DNA of 64,000 bases. Source: Staphylotrichum longicolle. Lineage: Eukaryota; Ascomycota; Sordariomycetes; Sordariales; Chaetomiaceae. Numbering within the stretch: the first letter of the stretch is position 1; each line of letters begins with the position of its first letter. The DNA lies in the NCBI GenBank assembly GCA_019096155.1, contig JAHCVI010000001.1:15153243-15217242 (forward strand), read 5' to 3'. Shown piece after piece: positions 11,461 through 21,821 of this stretch. Under the pieces are notes generated by a model that worked only from the letters and a program-made list of their open reading frames with translations, ran no database searches and had not been told where the DNA came from. The position numbers and the translations under genes are program-made.

Positions 11461-12138
11461 CGTGTCGTTGGATAAAACTGCAGTCCAAAGGTTTTTGTGA
11501 GACGCCTTCGTTGCAAATCACGATGAGCTTGAGAGAGCCGCCATGGGAACAGGGGACCACCCCACCACGGAGTTGATGGGGAGAGCGTCAAGGAAAACTG
11601 GCGAAGATCGGATCATGATCATCTCTCGAAGACCGAAAAACGCCCAATAAGCCACGGCCTGAGCGCTCAGCCCCATGACTCGTCCCCTTTCCACCCAGCG
11701 TCGGGATATACCGTAACACAGCCTTTCGTGGCTTTTGACAGGAGACGATGGATGGTGGTGGCGTCCGGTCTTGGCCCAATGGTTGGTATTCCTCGTGCAA
11801 CCAGAAAGCAAGGCCGACACCGTGCATTGCCAGCCACTCTCGGCGAGACCAGCCGACAATGGCTGGAATGACCACGTTGTGCACCCCCCTTACCGGCTAT
11901 CACCATCTCCAATGTCTGAGGGTGGATCAGCCCAATCTCTCGCTACGTATTCCATCCCCTGACACAGCACGTCTTCATGCACACCAGCTGAAGATGGTCA
12001 CACACCTCGCAGTTGCGAGCAAGCTCAGGCAAACTATCAAGCAAAACCTACAGGAAGGGACCGTAATAACAAATACCAGAAAAGGGAAGCAACCGTTGAT
12101 GGCTCTCCTTCTCTCCTTTACGCGTTCCTCCACACCGC
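11461..12138. other. intergenic, no gene seen
   Basis: This holds the upstream flank of the Kre9/Knh1-like gene and the 3' flank of the damaged gene to its right. Frames on both strands are short and overlapping. Confidence 0.5.
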
Positions 12139-13055
12139 TCAACTCCCACACTTCTCCCACATGACAACAAACCCAACGCTCACATCCGAAACTGACCCCT
12201 TGTGCACCTGCGCATCGTCAACATCAATCTGCTCATGCGCCAACGAAACCCACACGTCGAGCACCATCTCGGGCTGCTCGACTGCCGTCGCACACCTCGT
12301 CCTGGCTCTTGTCGTGCGCGAGTTGCCCGGGCTCAGGTTCATGGTCAGGTTGAACACTCCGTCGTACCCAGTGCCAAACCTGCCGTACGGTGCAGAGACC
12401 TTTGCCGTGTCCGTCTGGGTGGTAGCGAACGTCGAACCCGTCGTGGAGTTGGATGGCTTGGAGAGTCATCATCAGTCCATACGCGCAGTTGACAATTAAG
12501 ACAGAGACCCTGTTCCTCGAAACAGGGTATCCAAGCAGAGGATAACCACGGCCATCTCATCGCTGCCCGCACCCAACATCATCACAACCTCCTAATCCGG
12601 GAAGAACCCCCCCTGAAAACCATCTGTAGAAAAAGAGCAACAAGACTAAAAACCTACCAAATACCCAACCCCACCTCCACCCCCTCCACAAAACTCCCCC
12701 TCTCCAGCGCCAACACCCTTCCACCACCACCGCAATCACGCTGAACGCATAGCCCACTGGCACGCTCCCAAACGCAAGCCGCTGCCGGCACTCAATGTAC
12801 CCTGCCCTTTTCTATCAATCCGCGCGTTGGGAAACGCCAACCGCCAGTGCCAGACAGCGCGGCGGCGCATCTGTCGCTGGAGGTGAGCGCGCGCGCGGAC
12901 GAGGCGATGGCGCTCGCGCGCAGGTCGAGAAAGTCAAAGGGGTTGGGGGTCGGTTGGCGGGGTGAGAGTGTTGGTGGTGGCGGGGTAAGGGGGGATGCGG
13001 TGAGCGGGGGGATGAGGCTAGTTAAGACGAGGAACTGGGAGAGTGGAGAGAGCAT
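12139..13055 (-). pseudogene. damaged gene for a secreted protein, several frame changes
   Basis: The ATG at 13055 opens a signal-peptide-like N-terminus (MLSPLSQFLVLTSLIPPLTA) and a region reading FDFLDLRASAIASSARALTSSDRCAA. After about 12850 the protein-like signal moves between frames: LAFPNARIDRKG, then YIECRQRLAFGSVPVGYAFSV, then a Gly/Val-rich stretch, then VNCAYGLMMTLQAIQLHDGFDVRYHPDG, then a clean C-terminal block ending WEKCGS at 12139. One intron with donor GTAGGT near 12655 and acceptor CTACAG is possible, but it does not repair all the changes. I recognise no family. It looks like a secreted-protein gene broken by several indels. A misassembled intact gene is the alternative. Confidence 0.5.
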
Positions 13056-13471
13056 GCTGGGAGGTTTACAATGTGTGGTCTGGGGTGACAAAGATGACGT
13101 GAAGTGTTGTTGGGGCCTCTTAGCTGCGGGTTGAGGAGCAGGGAAATAGGGGCACGGTGAGAAGCATAGAGTGGAGGCTGGTCAACGTCCGTCCTTTGAC
13201 TTGACACGAGTCCACGGTCCTTTTGTTCTCCGACGTGACTTGCCGGGTACCGTACAACAGCCTCTATTGGAGGTCACCTCTCACATTCCAAATTTCCTTT
13301 TCAAAGGACCTTGGGAATAGCCTAAAATGCCATCAGCAACCTTCCAATTGTTGCAACCCAGTGCTTCCGGCTATTATTAGTAAGAGGACGAGAGGCTCAA
13401 GGTCGTCAGCTTGGCTCAAGGTTACCACTAATCTCCTTATAAAATAACAACGACACTGGACCGCGATCCTT
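13056..13471. other. intergenic, no gene seen
   Basis: This holds the promoter of the damaged secreted-protein gene and the 3' flank of the gene ending at 13472. Nothing else was recognised. Confidence 0.5.
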
Positions 13472-14136
13472 TTACTTCCTGTGTTTTTGATCTTGCCTCG
13501 CCTTTGTCGCATACTTGTTCGCGCTCTTTTCAGCGTTCTCGGCCGCGACTACATGGTCCTGGTAAAAGTCCTATCCCTTGGCCACCAGCACATCCTTGTA
13601 CCGCTCGTTGAATACCCGCCGTTTCTCCGCATGGCTAATGACATATGCCCACCAAATGATCAGCTTAGGTTACAACTGCCTGGACGGAGGGACACGTACA
13701 CCCTGGCGCTTTTAGACGCTGCCGCCGCCAAGGGAGCGAGCTGCTTTTGCGCTTCTTGCTTGGGGACTTTGGTGGTCCCTAGATAGCGGGCCTTGTCCTT
13801 ATATGCCTTGCTGTCCTTCTTGGCCTCTTCGGCAGCGGCCTTATACTCATTATACTCGTCGTAGATGGCGTGCCCCGGTTGGTAGTTGAGCTTCTCGTTG
13901 AGGGCGCCGCTTTGTTTCAAGGTGTCAACAAGGGTCTTTGTTGTCCGGCGGCTTTTCGTTCCGTGGAAACGAAAGCTTGAGGGTAGAAGTAAGGGCGGGT
14001 GCAAGTCAGGAAATGATGCTAGAGAAAAAAGCGGGAGCAAGGGCTTGAGAAAAGCTCGAGGGGTTGGAGCGGTAAAGGGTTGCCTAGAGGAGAGACGAAA
14101 GAAAACCTGGCCTGACGGTACCTTCAAGCCGGCCAT
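13472..14136 (-). pseudogene. unrecognised gene with an in-frame TAG
   Basis: Exons 14136-13700 and 13634-13472 join in frame (donor GTACGT, acceptor ATTAG, CTAAGC branch-like element). They give 199 codons, of which codon 167 is TAG (minus strand, 13573-13571). Beyond the TAG the frame continues for 32 codons of Lys/Ala-rich helical protein (AENAEKSANKYATKARQ) to a TAA. The N-terminus is Arg/Ser/Pro-rich with no acidic residues until about residue 50, like a mitochondrial presequence. The rest is charged and helical (LNEKLNYQPGHAIYDEYNEY, then AEEAKKDSKAYKDKARYLG). I do not recognise the family. Truncation by the stop, readthrough or a sequencing error are all possible. Confidence 0.5.
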
Positions 14137-16266
14137 TGTGAAGTCCGTGGATTTACTCTCAAGCAATTCTCTACCTGGTAGAATGAGACAGATACTCGAG
14201 CTAGATTCACTGCTTGCCAGCATGCAAGCACACGATCAGTTAGGGGAGCAGCGCCTTAGTTGGCGTTCAATGTGGTTCCTTACATTTCAAACCTGCATTT
14301 ACAGAGAGGAAGGTATCAGAAGCACTGAGAAGGGAGGGTCGATATGGGATACTAGGTCCTAGGTAGCGACTTCCGAACACTGAGTGCCAATTCTTTTGCG
14401 TGCCGCCTTCCAGATCAATGGGTCTGAGCGGTGTATGAAGCTGCTGGACGGCGTCCAAGGGAATTCCCAGCTCGACGGAGATGGCATATCATCCGTTTCT
14501 ACGCAATGGGGTTGCTGAGCCCTGCTTCCATTCTTATAGCTTTTGGCTCTGGAAGGTAGACTATCGTCTCTACTTTCTGTTCTAGGACTTCGTCTGTCTG
14601 CGAAACCACTGACAAGCAGGAAAATCAGCGGGACCTCTGTTATCCTTCGAATACGAACGGTGGCAACGCGCTGTTGTCTCTTGAAAAAAAAAGGATGACC
14701 ACACCCTTCTTCATACGAAGGGGAATATGCTCCCTCAGGATCAGCTTTTTGCATCACAGCAGTCCGAGCAGTTAGATCGTCAGCAAGAGCCTAAGCCCAT
14801 ACGGCACCAGTGACAGCAGCTTTTGTTGGCCCATTTGTCGGCTCGCCTCGGCTGCGCTGCTCAACTCTTACGGCTCCTGTTCTATTCCTCCTAAAGTGGT
14901 AATGTTGGCCGTAGTGTTTGTCTTTTTCCAGAGGCTCCCCCCCCTGAATCCCCTTGCCTGCGGCGCCGGTAATCTGTATCAGTAGGGATTGCTTCGGAAA
15001 CTGATTCTGCGGACTGCTTGCGGCAATGGCAATGGCTGTTGCGGACTGATTCAACTGCAACGAAAACGACGGCACAGTTACGTTAAATGGTAATGACGTT
15101 GATAGCGATGGCGGTGGTGATAATACTCTCATGGTTTGGTCGATGTTGCCAAGGGGCTGCGCCCCACCTCCCCCTTACCTATCTACCCGCCTCCCTCCCC
15201 TGGCAACCTAAGAGCGGCATCACCGGCTTCCAGGGGCCGGGGGTAGTTTGGCTGTTTGTGACAGCCATAGAGCCAACTGTGGGCGGCAACGTGGGCGGCG
15301 ACTCCGGTGTGGAAGTGGTGATGTCTGCCATCCATCATGTAGCCCCTGAGCCACAACGCCATCGTTCTCCTTCATCAATACTGCCGCCCACAGCACGCAC
15401 TTCACCGCAAAAACAGGGAGCCTTTTGCGATGTTCAACATCCTCATATGCCTCTCATCCTGCCTTTGCCACTCTATCGTCCACTATGATCGACACTGTAG
15501 ATCGACAGTGAATAATGCAACAATAATGCAAGCGAATATAGCTTTGGCATCCAATCGTTCCTCAAGAAACTCTAGAGGAAGTATTGAAGCTTCCATTCAG
15601 TTTGCGGTTCTCGGCCTGCCATAGATAAATAGGCCATAGGGGTTTTTGAGGGAAGTTTCCTAGCTCCCTTAGGCGTCCTGTCTATATACTAATAGGCAGC
15701 GGTGTCATGGACGAGGAGGTGGAGTTCAGAGTTGACCTCTAGGGGATGCAAGGTACTGCTGGAGGGCATCGCGGCAACTCACTGACACGGGCGAGACGGA
15801 CCCCGATCATTTAGCCCGTGATGCGCGATCCTTGAGGATACCCTGAAGCCTTCAGGTACCTATGGACTGCTCGATGAGTACGCAACACCCTACTGGTCTT
15901 CTCAATTTTGAACTGAATGGTTCTCCCCGACGCAGCCATGGTTCACTTGGAGTGTCAAGTACTGAGTCCGACTTTGAGGGCGTTCAGTTTGAAAACGATT
16001 GCCGCCCGCACGTGCTCTACGTTCATTCCTGATCAACTCACATGCCCCCACTGAGGATAAAGTCATCAGGGACTCTGGCGACGGTAGAATGACGATGATA
16101 GTACGATGTCACTGCAACCACTTGAAACCAAAAGCCCATGTGATGTCACCGATGAACTAGACTGGGAGTATGAGTATTGGGCATGTCTTAGAGAGGACAA
16201 CAACAACAAAAAAAAAAAAAAAAAACCCCCGAACTGCACTAATTATCGGGTACAGAAAATACCGCG
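14137..16266. other. long gene-free region
   Basis: No intact gene was seen. A minus-strand frame at 14267-14458 (DAVQQLHTPLRPIDLEGG) has weak protein character and may be a fragment. An 18-A run lies at 16208-16225. Confidence 0.5.
16208..16225. repeat. poly-A run (18 A) followed by CCCCC
   Basis: An uninterrupted run of 18 adenines lies 42 bp upstream of the next ATG. It may be a nucleosome-excluding promoter element or the scar of a retroposed tail. Confidence 0.7.
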
Positions 16267-17520
16267 ATGCCTTTGATTACCATGCTCAAGCTGCACCGCC
16301 TGAAGATCCTACAGAGACTCGGTCATCAGTTGTTTCGCGCACCCGCTATTTTTGAATGTCGGTATTTTTCTACATTCAAGAGCCGACACATCGATGTCCC
16401 AACTGTTGGTCCCGAGATCGCGCCTGCTCTTCTTCCATATACGATTGCCCTCATGGAAGCATCGCGTTTACCTAGTCCGCTTATCGGGAGCTCTGTTATG
16501 GGCTTGCTTGATGATCTCTATTGCCGACCAGATCGCCTCGCTGCCCGTGCTCGACAACTGCCAAATGGCTTCATACAACAGATCAACTCTACCCACGAGA
16601 AAATGGATGCAATGGCGACCGACTTTGCAGCTTGTGCCTTGCAGCGCATCTCACCAAAAGGAAGGGCCATGGCCACAAATGTACCACTACTCTCGCCCGC
16701 CGAGCAGTTTCGCTTTTGCCGCGCCTTCTACCGAGTCGAAATCTTCCAAACTCTCTTCCGGGGCGGCGCTTTTCCTGACAACATGAATAGCTGGTTCTTT
16801 TCGAGGCACACCGCTTGGGAGAACGAGCAGCTTGCCTGCATCTATAGTTACCTTGAAATAAGGCTTGATCAAGGTTCGTTAACTTATTGATACAACGACA
16901 TGAACCCCCTTTTCTACTCTAGCGATCTAACACTACCTTTTAGCATTGGCTGAATCTCACAGAGACGAGATTGAGGTCCATGAGCAGGACAAGGTTGAAG
17001 ATTGGGAATTGAGACCGTCTTGGGTTTGTTGTGTTTGCGTTCTCAACACGATGTCTTTGCCATCAAACTGCTAATATCTCGATTATAGCTATCTCGAGGT
17101 GTCGAGTTTATTTATACCTTGGCAAATGCCCCCTCTCCTGAGGCCAAGCAGAAAATTTTAAGGGCTGGCATCAGCGCTGCTTTCTACGATGGAGCTGCCT
17201 TAGAGCTCCCTGACATTTTAGTCGAAGTCTATAGCAGCGGTGAGCATTCTCACCAGGAGTGCAAGTCAGTAGCTCTACACCGGTATGGCCAGCCCAACGA
17301 CGAGGATATCGACTCAGGCCCATCTCAGGTGTGGCGCGCCGAGAACGCAGAGTGTACGGTGGCCGAATCGTTCTTGCTCAGCAACGACTGGCTTCGCAGC
17401 TGCGCCTATGTGTTTTGGGACCGTGAGAGAGTGCAGAAAATGGGTGAATTTGACTTGCCCCCACCAGAATATTACGGGGGAGGCGGTGGGGACTCTCGGC
17501 TTGACAACAGAACGGGGTGA
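16267..17520 (+). CDS. conserved-looking hypothetical protein, three exons
   Basis: Exons 16267-16873, 16944-17023 and 17089-17520 join in frame to give 372 residues. Donors are GTTCGT and GTTTGT, acceptors TTTTAG and TTATAG, with branch points CTAAC and CTAAT. No signal peptide, membrane helix or catalytic motif was recognised. The protein is mixed alpha-helical. Its C-terminal third contains SRGVEFIYTLANAP, then FLLSNDWLRSCAYVFWDRERV, and it ends in a Gly-rich tail. This style occurs in lineage-specific fungal proteins that sometimes carry an F-box upstream, but I do not see a convincing F-box here. An internal ATG at 16282 is an alternative start. Function unknown. Confidence 0.7.
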
Positions 17521-18480
17521 AAAGTTGGGGGACAGTTCTGTATGCTTCTTGTGAATCAGAGGTGCATTATCACAAGGTGGTTGTCCAGTCACTTGAAAGA
17601 TTGTATTATCCCAGGCGTCACAAGCTGGCTTTGAGCGACACTAGTGGCCTGAAATCTTTGTGTCACATCCTATGCCCAAGACAACAACCTCTTTGGGCTC
17701 CCGCCGCTGTCATCGATGATTCAGAGTAACAAGTGCTCCGTTCCGCTCTCGCCTTGCGAAATACAACCTCAGTTCTTCTTTCATTTGCAAGCGGTTTAGC
17801 CATGGTCTTGTCAAAGAGAAGTCTTTGAATACCTGCGTATAAATCACGGCAATGCACCGCACAGAGTCGTGCCTGGCCAAGCGTGACAGCCTCTTTCAGA
17901 TTTCTCTTCTCCTTCCCATTCCACTCAGCAACCCGCGGCCCCTGGCTCCCCTCTAGCACGGCATCCCACCATTTCCGGTCCCAGCCCATTCAGTACTTTC
18001 CACACTCTTCGCCATTCCAGCACTCAGTACTGAAAGACAATCGATTCCTCTTTTCTGATGGAAGTGCACCTACTCATTTATATCGTCGAGAGTTTTTGTT
18101 GTGTTTGGAATCCCCATTCACCTCTTAGTGCTTGTGGAGACGTAGAGGAAGTTCCAACATAGCGGAAGTCCAACTAAGTTGAGTCCCTGTATATCCATAG
18201 TATCACCGGGGGCAGACGCCCAGAGAACATGACTCAGCCATCTCTTTTGAGTTAAGGGCCCTTGGACAGCTACAGCGTGGATTTATAGTCCTGGCGACTT
18301 CATGGTTCAGACATCTGCGTACAGTAAAAAAACCCGGCAAGGTCGTGGACCAGTAATTTGCAGACTGAGAATATCTTTATGGCTGGCAAACTCGCATTCC
18401 CATTCTACGACAATTGCCGTCTATCTCGTTGTTTCATACAATGCCACGCAAGACACACCCCGTCTATCGACAACCGGCTT
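17521..18480. other. intergenic, no gene seen
   Basis: A minus-strand frame at 17663-17989 (108 codons, starting MGWDRKWWDAVLEG) has mild protein character but no supporting motif or partner exon. Otherwise nothing was recognised. Confidence 0.45.
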
Positions 18481-19716
18481 TTACTTCCTTTTTGAGATCC
18501 GCTCTGACACTCTCCGGACCTTGGCCGGCCGCCTTGATTCTTCACCTTCGCTCTCCTCTTCTTCATCTTCCTCCACATCATCATGGTCGACCTCGTCCTC
18601 ATCCAGCGACTCGGCGTCTGCCAAGTCCTCGTCCAGCTCCTTCTCAAACTCTTCGTCCGAGTCCTCTTCAGAATCCGAAATGACAGCCCCAGCAGCCGGG
18701 AAATCATCGTCGTCATCAACGGCACCCCTCCCAGCAGTCCCGTTTGTGAGCGCCCTGCTGAGACTCTCCTGACCCTCCACGTACACAACCCCGGGCTCGT
18801 CCACATCCTCCTCCTCTTCCTCGCTGAGTTCCTCCTCGTCCTCACCGCGACTCCGGCTGGCACCGGCTGATTTGATCGATTTCCGGAACTTCATCTGCGA
18901 ATCCAGCATGTCCAGCTTCCCCTTGAGCGCCAGTAGGCTGGACAGACCCCTCGAGCGCTCCTCCAGCACGCGGCTGAGCTCGCCTAACCGGGCGACAAGG
19001 TCTGGCTGTGTGACGAGCGCGCCTCCGTGCGCCACCAGCGTCCACTGCATCCACCGCATGAGCCCAAAGGCCCGGCCCGGTCGACGGTGCATGCGGGCAG
19101 AGAGCTTGGAGAGGAGGACGCTGGCGAGGGACGAGTCCATGCGGTTGATGGTGTTTTCTATTATCTTGACGTCGGTCGTCTGGAGGCACGACTCGAGCAG
19201 GTCGGCGTCATCGGTCCGGAGGGCTTGGTTCAGCACGGTGCCGAGCGAGGTCGCGCTGATCGGGGCTGTCGGCCGTTGTTGAACTTGAAGCCTGGAGGTC
19301 TGGGCAGCGGCGGCCTGGGCGGCAAGAGAGGCGGGAACGTCAATGGTCGAGTTGCCGCGAACAAGATCGCCGAATGTTGGCGATGTGGGCTCGCCGTCTG
19401 AGTTGTCGCCACCGTCTTGCATTACCGCGTCTTCATCTTGAGTTTGTTTTTGCCTCGAGTGCTCGGCCGAACCGTTCTTCTTGTCTGTGGGTTTGCTCTC
19501 ATCCTCGCTCACTCCCTCCTCGTTGTCCGATCCGTGTTGGCTCTCCGCCTCGTCGGGAACCTCGATGTCCTCTCCTGATGTTTTGGATACTGGTTTTGAC
19601 AGGCCAGACGACACCGAAGTGCTGGCCTCGTTGATGCTGGTTTTGGTCGCGGCTTTTGCGCTTTGCCGAACCACTGGCTTTGCAATCGCCGTCGCTGCTT
19701 TCCGCTTTGTCGACAT
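18481..19716 (-). CDS. Utp12-domain small-subunit processome protein (Utp5/WDR43 C-terminal type)
   Basis: A single exon of 411 codons. The acidic, low-complexity N-terminus (about residues 1-125) is followed by an alpha-helical Utp12/Dip2-type domain at about 150-285. It reads LGTVLNQALRTDDADLLESCL, then NTINRMDSSLASVLLSKLSARM, then RAFGLMRWMQWTLVAHGGAL. A very acidic Glu/Asp tail and a basic end (KVRRVSERISKRK), probably a nucleolar localisation signal, complete it. Utp12-domain proteins of the t-UTP/UTP-B type act in the U3 snoRNP and early 18S pre-rRNA processing. WD repeats found in longer family members are absent, so this is the short fungal form. Two CACGTG boxes and a TGACTCA lie 316-370 bp upstream. 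Confidence 0.85.
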   Translation of the reverse strand: MSTKRKAATAIAKPVVRQSAKAATKTSINEASTSVSSGLSKPVSKTSGEDIEVPDEAESQHGSDNEEGVSEDESKPTDKKNGSAEHSRQKQTQDEDAVMQDGGDNSDGEPTSPTFGDLVRGNSTIDVPASLAAQAAAAQTSRLQVQQRPTAPISATSLGTVLNQALRTDDADLLESCLQTTDVKIIENTINRMDSSLASVLLSKLSARMHRRPGRAFGLMRWMQWTLVAHGGALVTQPDLVARLGELSRVLEERSRGLSSLLALKGKLDMLDSQMKFRKSIKSAGASRSRGEDEEELSEEEEEDVDEPGVVYVEGQESLSRALTNGTAGRGAVDDDDDFPAAGAVISDSEEDSDEEFEKELDEDLADAESLDEDEVDHDDVEEDEEEESEGEESRRPAKVRRVSERISKRK

Positions 19717-21821
19717 GTTGAGGTTCGGTTTCTGTTTGAAGGGGACGTCGAGACGTCGCTAGCGATGGGCAATTGGGGGTTCAGATGTCACTTGGCTGAC
19801 AATTGAACGCCAGCAGTAACCTGTGCTATCGACAGGCAAGGTCTGGGCAAAGAAACGCCGCTGGTCAACCAACGGAACAAAATCGGGGTCGATCGTTGCG
19901 TCTTGGATCGAGTGCAGCAAAAATTTCGGGATCCAACCCAAACTTTTTTGGCGGGTCGGCTCCTTGGCATCGCTCAGCCTCGAGGGGCCGGTGGCTGGTG
20001 ATTTGAATCTCTGCTGTGGCTGGTTCACAGTCACGTGACTACGGGGGCGCAGAGGGTGGGCCCATGACTCATTTCCGATCACGTGGAGCCTCGTCGACCA
20101 CCAGGCGGCGGGAAGCATTGATTCGCCAGGCAGCGTGGGGCTCGCCAAGCCGATTGGGGGAGGCTCCCCGCTCCAGCTCGCATCCCTGACTGGGCGTGCG
20201 TCTGGCGGGCTTCATTGGTCAGAACAAGCTGGCGTGCAGTTCCTTTCTTTGGAAAGGTTGCGATTCAGGCCGGCCCGCGACGCGCGGTGTTGAACGAACA
20301 TCGCAAAGGAGCGCATCGTCGCCGGTGAGGTAGAACCTGACCCAAGCCATGCTCGGACATGGTGCTTGAGGTCCGACCAAGGGGCGTCAGAGGCACCATA
20401 CGGCAACGCGCAGTGACTTTTTTTCCGATTAATTAATCGTTGCGGCTGGTACCCTCGCGTCATTCTCGCGTGGCCCTTGTGCATTTAGTGCCGGGCTGTT
20501 TGTGAAAGCCCGCGCTCGCAGCTGTCTCCGGTACGAGCAACGGAGCTGAGGCTGCGCGACGACTGCGTTTGCCCCTGACTCTGCGACGCGCAACAACGAC
20601 CATGGCCATGAGCAAAACTGCATCTTGGTCCTCTATGCCGTTTCCTCGTGTTGAGTGAGTCGTCCAACCCGATTCCGAGCGTTCCGCATCCCAGTTGCTC
20701 CGCAAGCGTCCCTCATGCTGTCCGTGTCAGTGGTTGCAAGCACAGGCTCCCTTTGTCTGTCAACCGACTGGCCGCACGTAACGCGTCGCATCCGGCGGGT
20801 GCTCCCATCTCGTAATAGTATGCATCTCATTGAGTGCGTTCCATGACCTTCAGACCCCATGCTGGACAGAGTAGGAGCGCGTCGCGACTCGTCGTGAGCT
20901 CTTGGGTCTCGATGAGAGAAGAAAAATTGAAGATGCAAGTGGTACAGATGACACTTTGTGGCCCCCGTGTTGCTCGCGCACGGCCCCACAATGTCCGTCT
21001 GCGGCCAATGGGGCGGCCAGAGCCGCCTCGATAAGCTCAGCGAACCACTCAGAGGCGGAGCCACCGGTTGCGCGCTGGGGCTAGGCAGCTGTGATAAATA
21101 GCCACGAGCTTCCGACCGGGCCTGACATGCATTTTCAACCCAGAATTTTCGAACTGGAGGTTCCGGTACCTACAAAAAAACAAACCCCCCTCCCTCCACC
21201 AGCCAGCCAACCACATCGCGAGCAGGCATTACCTCACCACAGACGCGACCAGGAAGAGCCCGTCTTTTTCCTCGACATCTTGTCACTCCCATCTCGGCTC
21301 CCACCTCCCCTGCCACACCCAACCAGCCACCCGACAAACTGGAGTCGCGATCCTCCCTCCCGACCAGTTTTTCCAGCCCCGACCGTCGCCATCTCGCGAG
21401 GCTGGCGTTGCAAAGTCTATAATTCTCAGCCTTCCCCGCAGCTCCTTTTTTTTTCGCGAATCGGTGAGTGGTTGCCATTTCTTTTCCTCTTTTCGCATTT
21501 CGCTTCCCGCGATCCAACGCGCGTGTGCACGGCCCTCCAGGTTCCACCCACATTCCACTCCCCCGCCACGAATCGCAACCCAAGTTTGCCTCTTTCCCAC
21601 GTAACTATTCGCAAGCTTGCCGTCGCCACTGCGCTACACTGTTGCGCGCACCCAGAGCAAAGCGCATTACCACCACAGCACCTGCGGGCTCACTTCTCTA
21701 CAACACAGCACTGCGACCTGCGATTTTTTGCCCTTCTTGCAGTGACATGCATCACTAATGCAGCTGGTCCCAGCCGATTCCGATTTGATGTCGCGTCGGA
21801 TTTAATCTGCGCAGCTCTCGA
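19717..21821. other. intergenic region between two divergent housekeeping genes
   Basis: The frames on both strands are short and overlap. The right part (from about 21090) is pyrimidine-rich and probably is the promoter and long 5' leader of the bromodomain gene. The left part holds the E-box/TGACTCA cluster. Confidence 0.55.
20032..20085. promoter_or_regulatory. E-box and GCN4/CPC1-type site cluster
   Basis: CACGTG occurs at 20032-20037 and 20080-20085, with TGACTCA at 20065-20071 between them. Such sites bind bHLH (Cbf1-like) and Gcn4/Cpc1-type bZIP factors. They lie upstream of the ribosome-biogenesis gene at 19716. Function is inferred. Confidence 0.45.

Noticed and set aside
7560..13600. 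RIP as the cause of damage in 7.5-13.6 kb
   Set aside because: The lesions are mostly small indels, base composition stays GC-rich, and no repeated element was seen.
14267..14757. Minus-strand frames with fragments such as DAVQQLHTPLRPIDLEGG
   Set aside because: They could be a gene fragment, but no start, splice structure or family supports a feature.
17663..17989. 108-codon minus-strand frame (MGWDRKWWDAVLEG)
   Set aside because: Mild protein character only. No motif, partner exon or promoter evidence was seen.
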